From Oopsacas minuta (lineage: Eukaryota; Porifera; Hexactinellida; Lyssacinosida; Leucopsacidae), in the NCBI GenBank assembly GCA_024704765.1, contig JAKMXF010000222.1:806001-870000 (forward strand): 64,000 nucleotides of DNA, read 5' to 3'. A model generated the notes under the pieces. It saw nothing but the letters and a program-made list of their open reading frames with translations, made no database searches and had not been told where the DNA came from. The position numbers and the translations under genes are program-made. Positions 35,470-47,979 of the stretch are shown here, one piece after another (within the stretch, counting starts at the first letter, position 1; every line of letters starts with the position of its first letter).

Positions 35470-36580
35470 AATATCGTATTGAGCCTCCGACATCCGCGAT
35501 ACAAACCAAATGATGCTCATGTGGATCATCGTGTAAGAATGAACTCAATACTTTGCAAAACTGGCAAAAAGTCAGAATGTTAACTACATTATAGTGTTGA
35601 AATTCAGTTACATATTAAGCACTTGTTACTGTGCCTACTACAGTATAACCTCCAAAATTGAGATGTCTGGGAAGTATTTGCAAGACTACACACTTTGGTA
35701 ATTACTCCACTTCTGACAAACAAGAATATAGTGTCATTTTCCTGTAATAAAATTGGATTAGTCCTTCATATTTTAATAATAATTTAGGCTGTATACTCTT
35801 TGATTTTCATTGGATATTTGCCTCATTAATGAGATTTAAACCACTTTTGGAGATTCATTTGGCTATGGCCTTCAAGAGAGTTTCTTCCTTAATAGAATTT
35901 TACAAGGTATCCAACCATAAATTGTGCCCGAACGGCAGGTTCTAATGCGATTCCATCCCGCTTTGAGAAATTTTGTACACAATTTCATTAATATTTACCT
36001 ACAGCTCACCCCAAACCCCACTTCTGACAAAATCTTTGAAAGGTTCATTTAGATGTGGTGTACCATACACATTCATATACGTATCCCACGTTGGGAGTTG
36101 GGATTATATACTATAAAGCATTGTAGCTCAGTACTAAAATGGTTGAATTTATATAATAGTAAATACAGTGGAACCGGCTTTTTATTACTAATTCTTTGCA
36201 CCGAAATAAAGTAAGTATAAAGCAAAAATATGAATAATCCTTTGGGAAATGAATGTAAATCCATAATGCTTTACTATCAGGGCGTGAAAATAAAGTAAGG
36301 AAACCGATAAGTAGGAAAAGGCCGGTGCAGGAAAAATCGATTTTACTGTGGTCACTCTGCTGTAAACAACTTTGAGATTAACCATTGCTCAAATGGAGTT
36401 GAACCAATCAAATTACTAAATGAACAAAAAGATAGAGTTATTCATGTTTTTCGAATTAATCTCTTGATTCAAATTAATAAATTAATGTATCAGAACTACA
36501 AGAAAAGAAAAGAAAATGATTATTTTATGAACTGAAAAGTCATTGAATCTCCGAAATGGATTACTCCACTCTTTTCAACT
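35470..36580. other. unassigned; partial pogo-like end near 36171
   Basis: tacagtggaaccggctttttattac at about 36170-36194 resembles a pogo/Tigger terminus (CAGTGGAACC). No clear partner end or transposase was found. Confidence 0.35.
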
Positions 36581-36584
36581 CTAC

Positions 36585-36715
36585 GAACTAAACGAACGAA
36601 CGGAACGAACTAACCGAAGGAACTGAAAGAATGAAATTGACGAACTGAATGAACGCTGGCGTGTTGAATTGAGAAAGTGAAGGTGAACCAATATGCATGA
36701 ATTTGAGATGAACTG
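36585..36715. repeat. low-complexity gaac-rich tract
   Basis: Runs of gaac, gaactaa and gaacgaacgg-type units (ctaaacgaacgaacggaacg, then aactaaccgaaggaactgaa). Looks like a decayed simple repeat. Confidence 0.6.
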
Positions 36716-39700
36716 AATTGCGTTTATTCAGTCCGTTCGTGAACCTTATATTTCATGGCTATCTGATATATTGAAATTGTATTTCAATTGACCCAACTTA
36801 CTGTCCATGTTGATTGAAATATTTACTCTTAATCATTTCTAATTCACCAAACTAGTAAGACGCGATACCTAGAGATTGAATTTTGCATTTCAGACCCCGC
36901 TCTCAAATGATATCTTACATTTATGGCATACCAACTGTACACTAAATCCATAAGAGCATTGTATTTTGTAAAGTGCCTACAGCTCAAAAGAGGGTACATG
37001 TGTTCGAGTTGTTTGCCCCTGTCGACAAAGTAGAAATTTGAAGATACAGAGTTTTGGGATGAAATAACATGTGGTTGCTTAGGTATTTTGAAATTAAAAC
37101 TGAAAGTTTACTGAATCTCAATTAAATTGAAACAAAATATAAAATTCTCTATTTAATCTAAATACCTTTAATGTAGTGCCGGATTATGACATGTTCAGCG
37201 TGTCCAGCTGATCAGAGGTGCCAATTAGAAGAGAGGGAGCATCATGTATTCATGGTTAACAAAGTTGGATTCACATGGCATGAGTTTATATAGGGTCGAC
37301 AAATCCCTGAACAAATGGATTAACTCTCTGGAAGCATGGACAAATGACGAAATCCCTGGACGGTTGGCAACAAATTCAAAGTGTGTTGGTGGCCAGCCAA
37401 TTCGGATAAAATATGAGTTTGGTGGCTATTTCCACCATTTTATGTCACTGTTTGCTTGAAGTTATAATCTCATTCTCTATCTAGGATAATTCCTTTTGAT
37501 GGTTTTAAGTTTGATTTCTGTCATAATAATATAATGAGTAAGGAGTTTTCGGAACTTTACGTGAACTAGCGTGGCATTGCCGGACCACATTCAAATACTG
37601 TAAATTTCTCGCCCTTGCACTTTTCAAATGGATGTACCTTGCCTGCTAACGGTTGAATCTGATGACGCAGATTTTTGGAGAACCACATGTTACTTTGTAA
37701 CACGTAGAGTGGCTCGAATACGAAGATGTGGCGAAATAGGTATCTGTATAATATTTAGCCACACGTAAAGTATCAAAATATATATTATCGATCGTGAAAG
37801 ATCGATTATGCCTTCCAAATTTCCGTCGTGTGCAGTTAACCTTTGGTGATTCTGTGAAAAATCTAAGAGAATAACGTTTTTGGCCTTGTAAGGCACATTT
37901 TTTACTAACTAATATTGTTTAAATATTTGACTTGATGATCTACATAATTAATCGCAATATGAAATATAGTATAAAAAGAATGGATGTATATTCAGATGCT
38001 AGATCTAAGTTATAAATGTAAAGCAACTGATGATGATTGTAAATATCATACATAAACCTTTGGAAGATGCACAAATTAATAAGATATAGTAAATTATCCT
38101 GATTACATAATGCATAAATAGATTTTGTAGCTATGACTACATAACACATGTACAATATACGCGGAAATATAGTAAATTATCTGCTATTTTATATGTCCAA
38201 TAAAATGTGTACATGGTTAAACTTATTAATGAATAATTTCTGTATGTTAAACATATACAGTAGATAAATTGCAACCCAAAAATGAGGGATAAAATGGGGA
38301 ACACTAAAATAATGAGTGACATCCAATTTTAGTAGGGGAAAGTGATACTTTCTTCATCTTTCGCTCCTCTGAAATGATTATCCCTACTTGTAGGTCAGCC
38401 TTTGAAGTTTTTCTTGAAGTTGTTGAGTTTGATTTTTCTTTGGAATACCTAAAATATATGGCCTACTTGATGCACAGCTCCTTTCAAATTCTTTTCGGGA
38501 TTGTTGAGTTAGATTTTGACTAGATTTGCTAAGAACTATCCCATTAATGTTGGTCTGGGTACTCAGGGTTAATTTGGAGTTATCGAGATTGATCATTGTT
38601 TTATAACTGTAATCTATACCTGGCATGTTACCACAGCGTTTTCTCATCAAAGTTCTACCTCTCTGATCACACTTCTACATAAATTGCATAAGTAGAATTT
38701 TGAAACGAAATGTCGTAATCCAGATTTTCCGATCAAAGTTTTACATTTTCTAATCAATATTCTACTAAATTATTATCAAAATTCTACATCTTTTCTTATC
38801 AAAATATACTGTTTCATAATTTAATAACTCTATAGTTAAACTCTTTAGAAAAGAATATGTTTCGTAGAGTGGCGTAGCCAGCTTAGTAGAATTGGTATGG
38901 TTTGCGGAACCTTTCCTCCACCGAATGTGGTCTCTCCAGGGTGAACTTGGGCACCCTTCATAAAGTAAAATTTCAGGTTTTGTGGCTCTCAGTTGCATTC
39001 TGAGAGCTTATGGTTCACCCAAGAAGGCTTTCCAGAAAATTATCTATACCTCAAATACAACAATCGAGTTCTTTCACAGTGATCCGAGGGTTGGGTTGTC
39101 ATTCCATTTACCAGGGTGAAAATAGATCGGATACATATAATATTACATAATAAAAAATGATGGTCGATTTATGTTAATTCGAAAGTAGGTAGCTACCTCC
39201 TATGAAAAATACAATCAATTTTACCAACCCATGAAAATTGGATACATGTCAAAAATATAGAAAAAGCGAGCAGATTCGAGCAAAATACGGAACTACGAGA
39301 ACATTCATGGGAAATCCATGAGACTCACAGATTTTCAAACATTCTCAAGGTATTCGAGAAAAGTTCGGAGATCGTAAAGGAACTTGAAAATTTTGCAAAA
39401 TAACGGAACATCTTAAAACGATTGATGACAAACAAATGTACTTTCTTCAGTTCGCGTATTATAAATTACTGGGGAACATTAAATAATAAGAAAACTTCAC
39501 TGAAACATATCCTAGGGAAGCTAACAAATTCGAAAGCGAGGGTTGCTTTCTACATAACAAACGAAAGTTCAAATATAGATTGTTGATAATAAGTAAATGC
39601 ATCCAACAATATACAATTATAGTCAGCAAGTCTTAAAATGAGCCTGGTGGGAACCAAAACGTATCCTCTGACAGATCAATATGATATATTGAAAATATGG

Positions 39701-39830
39701 CAGAGGTTCATACATTATCTTTAAGTTCTATGAATTAGTAAAAGTGAATATATAATGTAGCAATTAAACAAAGGTATGGGGAATTCACAGTCAACTAGTC
39801 ATTCTACAAACCACAACCGATTAGTCTAAA
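36716..39830. other. unassigned; degenerate tandem block at 38640-38830
   Basis: No gene recognised in about 3.1 kb. At 38640-38830 a unit like tyatcaaaattctacattt recurs about five times with changes (tcatcaaagttctacc, cgatcaaagttttacat, taatcaatattctacta, ttatcaaaattctacat, ttatcaaaatatact). Confidence 0.4.
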
Positions 39831-39834
39831 ATGG

Positions 39835-39990
39835 AGCGTGGAAAGATGTTAGTAATTCAAAACATCTCTGTGAAAGTTTTGTCTGAATCGGTCAAATTTC
39901 TTTCGAGTTATGACGTCACAATATTAGATATTTGCAATCCGAGATGAAATTTCTAAAAATCCAAAAGTGCCAATCTGACTTTAAAGTATA
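39835..39990 (+). repeat. R3 interspersed repeat, first copy
   Basis: Aligns with the reverse complement of 41378-41530: gtctgaatcggtcaaatttc, cgagttatgacgtcac, gcaatccgagatgaaatttc and gtgccaatctgac recur with modest changes. Confidence 0.65.
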
Positions 39991-40659
39991 AAACATGCAA
40001 AGACTGGTTATGATTCCGCAAAAAATTCACAATACGATGAACTAGTGAGTGGAAATTCATAGATTTTGTTTTGAACGGATACAATTTATGAAAACTGGAA
40101 CTGAAAGTGATAACACAAGCCAAACTGAAACTATGACATAGCACTCTGGGATATTTTGGAGCTTAATTTTTTGGCGTTGTAACGTTAGTGACCTTATTAG
40201 GCCTCAAATTGAGAAAATCGAGAAAATCAGCAACTGACAATAGAGATACAATTTATTATCAGTACATAATAAATCAACCATAAGGAACCTAATTAATAAC
40301 TTATACCATTTATATGGCTCCACATTTAGACATTATTACGTCTTCACCAGAAATCACACTTGAATATCTAGCTTCCATGTAGATTCGACACATACTCATA
40401 TAATGCATCAATCAGTGAATATTGATCCGAATTGGTACCAGGGACCCTAGAGGCAGGTTTATAAGGAATATAGGGTGTAAATATTCTGGTTCCATTTGTT
40501 GTAACTAAAGTTTCACAACACTCCTCCAGCAGTCTGATAACATTAATGTTGTTGCTTTGGGAACATTTTTGTGTCATATTTCATATCTCTGTGGTTGAAC
40601 GATGATTGCTGATTGGAGAGAGCTTAGATGTAAAACTCATTCCACATAGTGGAAATTTA

Positions 40660-41370
40660 TACTAGGGCGTTCAATAATTCTTGCGGGTGATATTATAGAA
40701 TATGATACAAACACTATACACACTAATTCACTATATTATTTATTCAAAGTAATCCCCTCCTGCAGATACACAAAGTTTTAACCTTTCCACCCACTTGTAA
40801 AACACATTTCTGTACTCTTCTTCGGGGATGGATTTGAAGTATTGGTACATGCCCGTTCCGAGTGCTTGTAATGTGTTAAAATCTTTGACTTGAAGGTAGA
40901 TTTTAAGCTTGGGGAATAGCCAAAAATCACACGGAGCTAGGTCTGGTGAGTATGATGGATGGGGAAGTAATTCTAACCCTTCTACATCCAAGAAATTTTT
41001 GGTGAGCTTAGCTGTATGGGAACTGGGGTTATCAATTAAAATCTTAGTTCCTCGAGTTCCGGTTTTCGGGCGGTACTTTTCTATATTTTTTATCAAATTT
41101 GGCAGCATTTGCTCTGTAAAGAAAGTAGCAATAACATCCTTGCCACTCTCACAAGGTAATTGCAAGACAATTCCATGACTACTGAAGATGGGATACATAA
41201 TCTTAGGTTTTTTGAAGTCGGGCCTAGGAATTTTCGCCAGTTGTTCGTCGCCCCTCACCCATGATCGCTTCTTATACTTGCTATATGGTATTGAATAGTA
41301 CACCCACCTGACAATATATTTTATACGTCTATCTCGATTTGAAGATGCTGATTTTCCCTATTTTCCTTTG
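40660..41370 (-). mobile_element. 5'-truncated mariner remnant
   Basis: One end remains: after TA, ctagggcgttcaataattct (from 40662) resembles the mariner terminus at 13463. The element runs into an R3 repeat near 41375, and no second terminus was found. The DNA-binding half of the transposase is missing. Confidence 0.75.
40740..41360 (-). pseudogene. mariner transposase, catalytic half only
   Basis: The open frame 40740-41303 (187 aa) begins within the catalytic domain. The second and third Asp are present (ILIDNPSSH and APCDFWLFPKL, 34 residues apart) with YSPDLAP between. In-frame sequence upstream to about 41360 reads RDRRIKYIV and then goes directly to W-V-Y-Y-S, so the GDET containing the first catalytic Asp is missing, consistent with a small in-frame deletion. 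A stop lies just beyond. It retains SWVRGDEQLAKIPRPDFKKP and the C-terminal KWVERLKLCVSAGGDYFE. Not functional. Confidence 0.85.
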
Positions 41371-41377
41371 CATTCAT

Positions 41378-41530
41378 AGAAGTTTAACGTCAGATGGCGA
41401 CTTTTTGATTTTAGGAAAGTTCATCTTGGAGTGCAAAAAATAAAATATGTGTGACCTCATAACTCGAAAGATTTTTGACCGATTCATACAAACTATCACT
41501 ACTGTTTTGACTTGTTGATATCTTGCTACA
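41378..41530 (-). repeat. R3 interspersed repeat, second copy
   Basis: Inverted relative to 39835-39990 and abutting the broken end of the mariner remnant. Confidence 0.65.
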
Positions 41531-42034
41531 CACAAACTTTAGTGAAATAGGTAGAGGTTGGTAAATAATTGGATGATATGGAATTCTCCTTAAATGAGAA
41601 CAGATTTCGAAAGGATTGGTTTCATACCCGAAATAATCGTATAACCGGCATTCATATAAGCGATACCCATCGTACTTACATTTATAAACAAGTTAGTGGG
41701 ACAATTCTGAATATATCTCTAGTAAAGAATGAATGTATTAAATTAAAGCAATGCTATAGGCCACAAATAATTCCCTTATCACGTTAGCTTTGTTGAATCT
41801 CGAAAATCCTGGATCAGCAACGATGCAGGTAAAGTAGGTGTGACTAAAGCCACACCTGGTAACACCCTAGATACCTCAGTGCAATGTAAATATAAATTGG
41901 ATATAATAAGTCTTGAAATTACGATCTCGCTAGTCCGAATTACGCAGACGGGATTAGGGGAAAGCAGGTGGTAGTTGATCACAGGTTAAAATGAATGTAT
42001 TATACGCTGTTCGTTCCGAAGAAAGTACGTGGTA

Positions 42035-43335
42035 CCGAGTGTTCAACAAGTTCGAGTAAACTATACAAAGCACTTACAGTAGAGCTAATTTAACGTAACC
42101 ACACATATACCTAGTGAATCCATACTTCCTAACCAAATTTCAGGATTATAAGTACTATACTCGATTTTTTGTAGCCAATTTATAGTCTTCACTTTCAATA
42201 TTTTAATATTATGGAAAATTTGAATAAGAGAGATTTCCGTGCCATCATTTTCTACAATTTCAAACGTGGATTAAACGTTGCGGATTGCAGTTGTGAGATG
42301 TTTTCTATCTTTGGGGATCAAAGTCCAACCCAATCCAAAATCTACAAGTGGTATCGTCAATTCCGTTTACGCCACACATCCCTTGACGATGAGTCACGTT
42401 CAGGACGTCCAATTACGGCGGTCACCGAGGAGAATATCGACAAAGTATCGAAGCTAGTAACTGAGGATAGGCAAATCACTGTCAGACAGTTAGCTTTCGA
42501 GGTTACGGTCTCATCGGGGACAATAGAAACCATCTTACACCAACACCTTGGGCTAAAGAGGGTTTGTTCTAAGTTTGGCCCCCCATTTATTAAATTTTGA
42601 GCAAAAAAATCGTCGACTAGAATTTTGTCGTTTTATATTGCTAAAGTATTCCAAAAAAGATTCGTGACGCTGGTCAGAAGTCATAACTGGTGACGAGACA
42701 TGGATCTATTATTACGACATTCAATCAAAGCAGCAGAGCTCAAAATGGATCTTTGAAGACGAGCAACTGGACACAATTCCTAAGTAAACCAGGGCGGTCG
42801 GCAAGCGAATGTTTGCTGTTTTCTTCTCTACAAGAGGGATAATAGAATATGTGATGTTTGCTGAGAAGCACACTGTTACTGCAACTTGGTACACTGAAAA
42901 TTGTCTTCCGCAAGTGTTCCAAACTGTCGAGAGGGTTGCGTCCAAAGACTGGTCTTCGCGGAATGAAATTCCACCATGACAATGCTCCAGCTCACTGCAC
43001 GAAAAACTAAGGACTATATCAAACAATCGGAGCTAGAATTGATCGATCATCCACCCTATAGCCCAGATCTAGCCCTGTGGCTTCTGGTTGTTTCCTATTA
43101 TAAAACGCGATCTAAAAGGTAGACGTTTTGATTCGGAAACAGAGCTGAGCGCCGCATTTTTGGATGCAATTGACCTCATACAAGAAAGTCGCTACACAAG
43201 ACTATTTGACATGTGGTTAGAACGGTGTCAAAGGTGTATTGATGCTAATGGGGAGTATTTCGAACATTTGAAATAGTATTTTTATATCTATCTGTACCGT
43301 AAGCATACTTTTACTCGAACTTATTGAACTCTCGG
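42035..43335 (+). mobile_element. mariner element, full-length but decayed
   Basis: 1301 bp flanked by TA (42033-42034; 43336-43337). Termini 42035-42060 (CCGAGTGTTCAACAAGTTCG...) and 43310-43335 match at 24 of 26 positions. Holds one broken transposase on the plus strand. Confidence 0.92.
42211..43276 (+). pseudogene. mariner transposase, broken, third catalytic Asp changed
   Basis: The first frame (42211-42600) is the paired HTH region with a GRPI linker (DDESRSGRPITAVTEENIDK) and GTIETILHQHLGLKRVCSKF; shifts follow near 42590. Later pieces include ETWIYYYD (first Asp region, about 42700), KRMFAVFFSTRGIIEYVMFA, a HHDNAPAH equivalent (Asp codon 42978-42980) and PCGFWLFPIIKRDLKGRRF. In the last, the codon at 43079-43081 is GGC (Gly) where mariners have the third Asp. 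The C-terminal frame 43088-43276 ends RCIDANGEYFEHLK. Several stops and shifts; inactive. Confidence 0.88.
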
Positions 43336-43337
43336 TA

Positions 43338-44736
43338 AAAGGCTGTTTTGAAGTATAAACCATGGAAAATCGTGAAAGTTAAGGTTCACTATCCTATTTT
43401 TAGAAGAAGAAATTTCCGGGAGGAGGTAGGAATGTGACACCTATAATGGGGAATGAGATGATCCAAATATATAGTCAGACACCGATTTCGCTAGATGTAT
43501 TTCAAAGTGGTATAATATGTCAGATCCACAGAAGGTGACATATAGGATGTTTGGTGTTTTAAATCAGTATGTGAAGATGGGTAATTGCTCCGAACTCTAA
43601 GTCTTTCCATAGTATACTGTGGGAAATAGATGAATAAATTAAATAATGAATGGAATCTAATATGTAGAGCAACATCAAGATACTATTTGATAAGTGTACG
43701 TGGCCATAACCTTCAAGATATTCTTGATCTGGAAGGTATCAGTCAAGAAGGATTTATTTAATGGGTTGCTGTAATGAGCATGAACAAAGATCAAAATAAT
43801 ATTGCATCTAACTGTTCCTAATTTTGGTATTTCAGGTAATAAAATTTCGCACAATCGCAAATTTTGCGACCAGAAAAACTAAAGTTTTACAATGTTCAAC
43901 AGCTTTACAATATTCAGAACATAGCTTTCTTATGAGCTTGCTATTTCATAATCTATGAGCCGGTCTGTGCAAAATCGTTTGAATATCTCACCAATAAGGA
44001 ATACAAGAAAAACAACAAGATGTTCCTATTGGTTTTGTGGATGATATGTAAATTTTGATTTTGTTTGTAAGTGCCTCATTTCTAGAGGCTATAGTAAGCG
44101 GAATTCTCCAAGTTTATATACCGGAGAGTTAATTACGTAGGTTCTAACCGAGGGTACGTCATAACGGAGGTGTATTTACATAGAATCCTATGTAATCTGA
44201 AAATTTTGGTTCAGAAAATTTAGCACGTTATATGTCGAAACGATATAACCTGGTTCTACCGTCTGAAACTCACTTAATACTTTATCCATCTTGTTGGGAT
44301 TAAACTTTTCTTCACGTTTGAATTTATTCTAAAAATATGAGATAGTTTAATTAGTGTACTTCAATAAAACAACTATCAAATCATTGATTTTAATATATAT
44401 TCGAGTACAAAATCAATGAATAAAAACATAGAAATTGTATGCTATTATTAAGATAAGTCCAGTATAGGAATCGATGGCATTGCGAATGTATACTAGCAAT
44501 TCACTTTCAGATCCACTGTTTCTAACAGAGATGGTCGGGTAAAAGAATGTCAAAATATAAGAAATACAAATTAATAAAATTTGGAATATCCTAATCTAAA
44601 TGAGACATGTTATACTAGGAATAGGGTAGAAACTAGACTATTTATACTGAAATAATATATGATCATCCGTGAACTACCACACATTTCACATCTGGAAAAT
44701 ATTCTAGGTTCGAAGAGACGTCGTCTTATCGCCTAA
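43338..44736. other. unassigned sequence between mariners
   Basis: No gene recognised. The 61-codon frame 43675-43860 (-) has no known match. Confidence 0.35.
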
Positions 44737-44738
44737 TA

Positions 44739-45952
44739 TGATAGCACTCGAAAGGTTTTGTTGTTTGTTATCAAACCACAAAAACTTTCTAATAAGTATA
44801 TTTATATTTATTTAGACCCATATTGTTTACCTACAAAACAAATTTCATCCGTTTATCTTTTATACTTTTCGAATTGCTTGATTTCTAAAGATCTGGTTTG
44901 TATGGTTGCTCAACCAGAATCTGACCTCATAACACGCGATTTTAGAGCGATGACTTTAATTTGGTTCAAACTTGGTAAGAGCCGTTTGAAAATACACGAA
45001 ACTTTACAGAAGCACTTTCCTAATATAGTTCCTTGTTTGAGTACAGTAGGGCGATGGTAGTCAGAGTTTATTCATGGAAATTGTATTCTTGAAGATGGTC
45101 CCCGTCCTGGTAGGCCCAGTATTGCACACACGGTCAAAAGGTCCAGCTAGTGTTGGACGAAGGAACAAAAGACCCTTATGTTACTTACGCTCAGTTAAAA
45201 CAACGAAACTAAATTGTCATCGGGGAGTATAAATGTCATCTTACATAAAGAGCTCGGTCTTAGAAAGTTATGTGCACGTTGGATCCCACATTCTTTGTCA
45301 TCCGATCAGAAAAAGTGCCGAGTGGACTTTGCAATATTATGCTTAAACGATTTGCTAACGAACTTCTAGAGCTGTTTCTGAAATACTCACAGGCGATGAG
45401 ACATGGATACACCACTATGACCTAGGAACGAAGAGACAATCTAAGGAGTGGGTCGAAGAAGGTGGTTTACCTTCAACAAAGGCCCGGAGGATTAGATCAG
45501 TCGGAAAGCAGATGTGGGCGATTTTCTTTAGACGTAGTGGGTTTGTTGAAGGAATTGCACTTGAGGATAGGAAGACAGTTACCGCTGATTGGTATACCAA
45601 AATATGTCTTCCGAAAGTATTCAGTGCTATCGAAAAACAACATGAGAAGTCAGATGTCCGAGGAATCCAGCTTCACCACGATAATGCTTCATCACATCAG
45701 AACTAAGAAATCGTGAGTTTTTAGAGAATCGTAGGATCGGAACGCTACCCCACCCACCCTACAGTCCAGATCTAGCCCCTTGCGATTTTTGGTTATTTAA
45801 AGAAGAATGAAAAATGTGCTTTAATATCTGGTTTAAACGCATGAAGAGGTGTATAGAGTGTCAGGGCGAGTATTTTGAAAAAACGTGACCATATAATATG
45901 TAATACCTATTATATAAGTATATAAACAACAAAAATTTTCGAGTGCCCCTCG
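44739..45952 (+). mobile_element. mariner element, decayed, internally deleted
   Basis: 1214 bp, TA at 44737-44738 and 45953-45954. Right terminus (45924-45952, ending gagtgcccctcg) and left terminus (44739-44766, tgatagcactcgaaagg) share GCACTCGAAA and TTTTGTTGTTT in inverted orientation. It is shorter than its relatives by roughly 90 bp because of a deletion near the 3' end of the transposase. Confidence 0.85.
44890..45888 (+). pseudogene. mariner transposase, broken
   Basis: Pieces: an N-terminal HTH region (RDFRAMTLIWFKLGKSRLKI, to a stop at 45058), GPRPGRPSIAHTVKRSS, KELGLRKLCARWIPHSLSSD (the WVPHxL position), then TGDETWIHHYD with the first Asp codon at 45395-45397. GKQMWAIFFRRSGFVEGIAL and LHHDNASSHQN follow (second Asp 45680-45682). 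After a -1 shift, PHPPYSPDLAPCDFWLF holds the third Asp (45784-45786), close to DD34D spacing. About 35 residues are missing between WLFKEE and the end (NIWFKRMKRCIECQGEYFEK). Not functional. Confidence 0.87.
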
Positions 45953-46039
45953 TAAGCTGATGTGTTGGGAAAATACTCCAACTTTGAAACACTATATAAT
46001 AAGCAAAATATTGATCTCTGAATTTAACGTTCAAATATG

Positions 46040-46440
46040 AATTGTTCGAAATATATTTGTATGCAAAATATCAAAGAATTGTCATGATAAAGTTGGCTAG
46101 TTCTTGGGTTACAGCTAAGACGATGGATTGCACTTGGATGTGAATGTTCACGTATAACTCGATAATCGTTACAATTATTGTCAAATAAAGATAGCATATG
46201 TATTATACCTTCCCAACTTTCCATGCCCTGATAATACATTTTGAGATGATATCCTGAAGATTATTACACAATCTTGAAAATGACCGTTTTAAGGCATATT
46301 CAGGACTACGTCACAATGGTAAGAGATATCATATCATGATATACTATCAGAATATGGGTAGTAGGGCATGTAATATAGATTGACTATCTTGATGTGACCC
46401 TAATTGTAACGTTTATTGAGCAAAAAGTGAATATTGACAA
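46040..46440. repeat. R2 foldback MITE family, copy near 46.2 kb
   Basis: Aligns with the copy at 15.15-15.43 kb and extends further. The arms around 46205-46260 (actttccatgccctgataat, acattttgagatgatatc) and 46325-46375 (gatatcatatcatgatatac, gggtagtagggcatg) are inverted, as in the 27.3 kb copy. Confidence 0.65.
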
Positions 46441-47940
46441 ACAAGTGTAATCCATGGTCTCAGCTGCAATTTAAGAACTATAAACTTTATCACGACCATT
46501 TTTTGATATTTTGTATAAAAAATTTCGAAAATCTTGTAATTGAACTATGAAATCAAAGATCAATATTTTAGTGTATCAAAGTAAGTTATTTTTCTAAACA
46601 TATCAGCCTAATAGGCGACCACATGAGGTCTTTCGGACTTGAAATGTTTTCTAGATGTAGAATGTGTGATTTATTACATGATATTTGTGAAATTGATGAT
46701 AACTTTAGTATATTTGCTAATATCATGAGTTATTTGAACTTCGAATAAACTACAATGCACCTCTTTATTATCCCTGTTCGAGATAATAATTGTAATTTAC
46801 AGTGATTGTGTTACCGTGACTTAGGTAATATAAGGGCTAGACGCAGTAATGAAAATTTGGACATTGGATGCGTCAAAAGGGTAACACAGTAGAGTCTCAA
46901 TATTACAAACACAGTTAAGGGTTAAGTATACCCTAGAGCACTCATACAGGTTCCAGTGGCCCGATCATTTCGAAATTTTAACTCCGAATTTGGACCACTG
47001 TGTTGATTCCAAAAATGCTTTAAAACTTGGGCACATGATTATTGTGAAAAAGTTTCAAACTTCCAATAGCCAATTTCTCAGAAAAGTCTTTGAGAAATTT
47101 GCAATTCTATATTTCCCAAATTGTGTTTGGAACATGTTGCAGGACCACACAAAGGAAAATTGACTGGATTAGAATTCATTTTAGAGCATAAAACAATATT
47201 TTGGGAAATTTATATGGGATGTTGGTTTTTATGAGAGATCAAAATATACAAATATTTCAAAACAATCTAAGTAGTATACATGGAAAAGCACGCCAACATT
47301 TTTTCATATGACCCGAGATCTATCGGAAACCATTGAGCTTTTGAATTTAGCTCGTATACAGGAAATATTATGCTATTTGACCTGGAAAAATTTCGCTAAA
47401 TACATATTCTGAGATAATAGAAGAATAAGAAAGCGCACTTGTTCCCCTACAAAAAATGTAATTCTTTCGAAAAATTATGGAGATTATATCTCATATAAAC
47501 ATGCATTGTCTACCATATAAATAACTACAGCGTATTGTTCAAACCTATCTGTATTCTTACGAAATATTATGGGTACATCATTTGGCGACAAATCTAATGT
47601 ACGGTTGGGTAAGGGGTTTGTAGGACGAAATCCCAAGTTTGTAGGAAAATATACAAGACAGAGTTCTAAAATTTGAATCACAAATTCGTACAATAGAGAA
47701 ATCCCAAAAATGTTATAACAACATTCAAGGTAATAATATAATTAAAACTAATAACACAATTGCAGAGAATACACAACAAGATAAGTATCACAATATAGCT
47801 AAAACTAAAAACTAATTAGCACATGAACATACTAAAACTAAATATGCTAATGAATAAAAATATATAGTTTAGTGAATATAGAGGGACCTATTTAAGAACT
47901 TAAACATCTAGGGCATATCCATATAACTTCTGCAGCGAAA
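46441..47940. other. unassigned AT-rich sequence
   Basis: No gene recognised. 47700-47880 is an A-rich stretch with recurring actaaaactaa-like words. Confidence 0.35.
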
Positions 47941-47979
47941 TTACTAACAACTATACCGCAATTTGTAAGAAAAAACATG

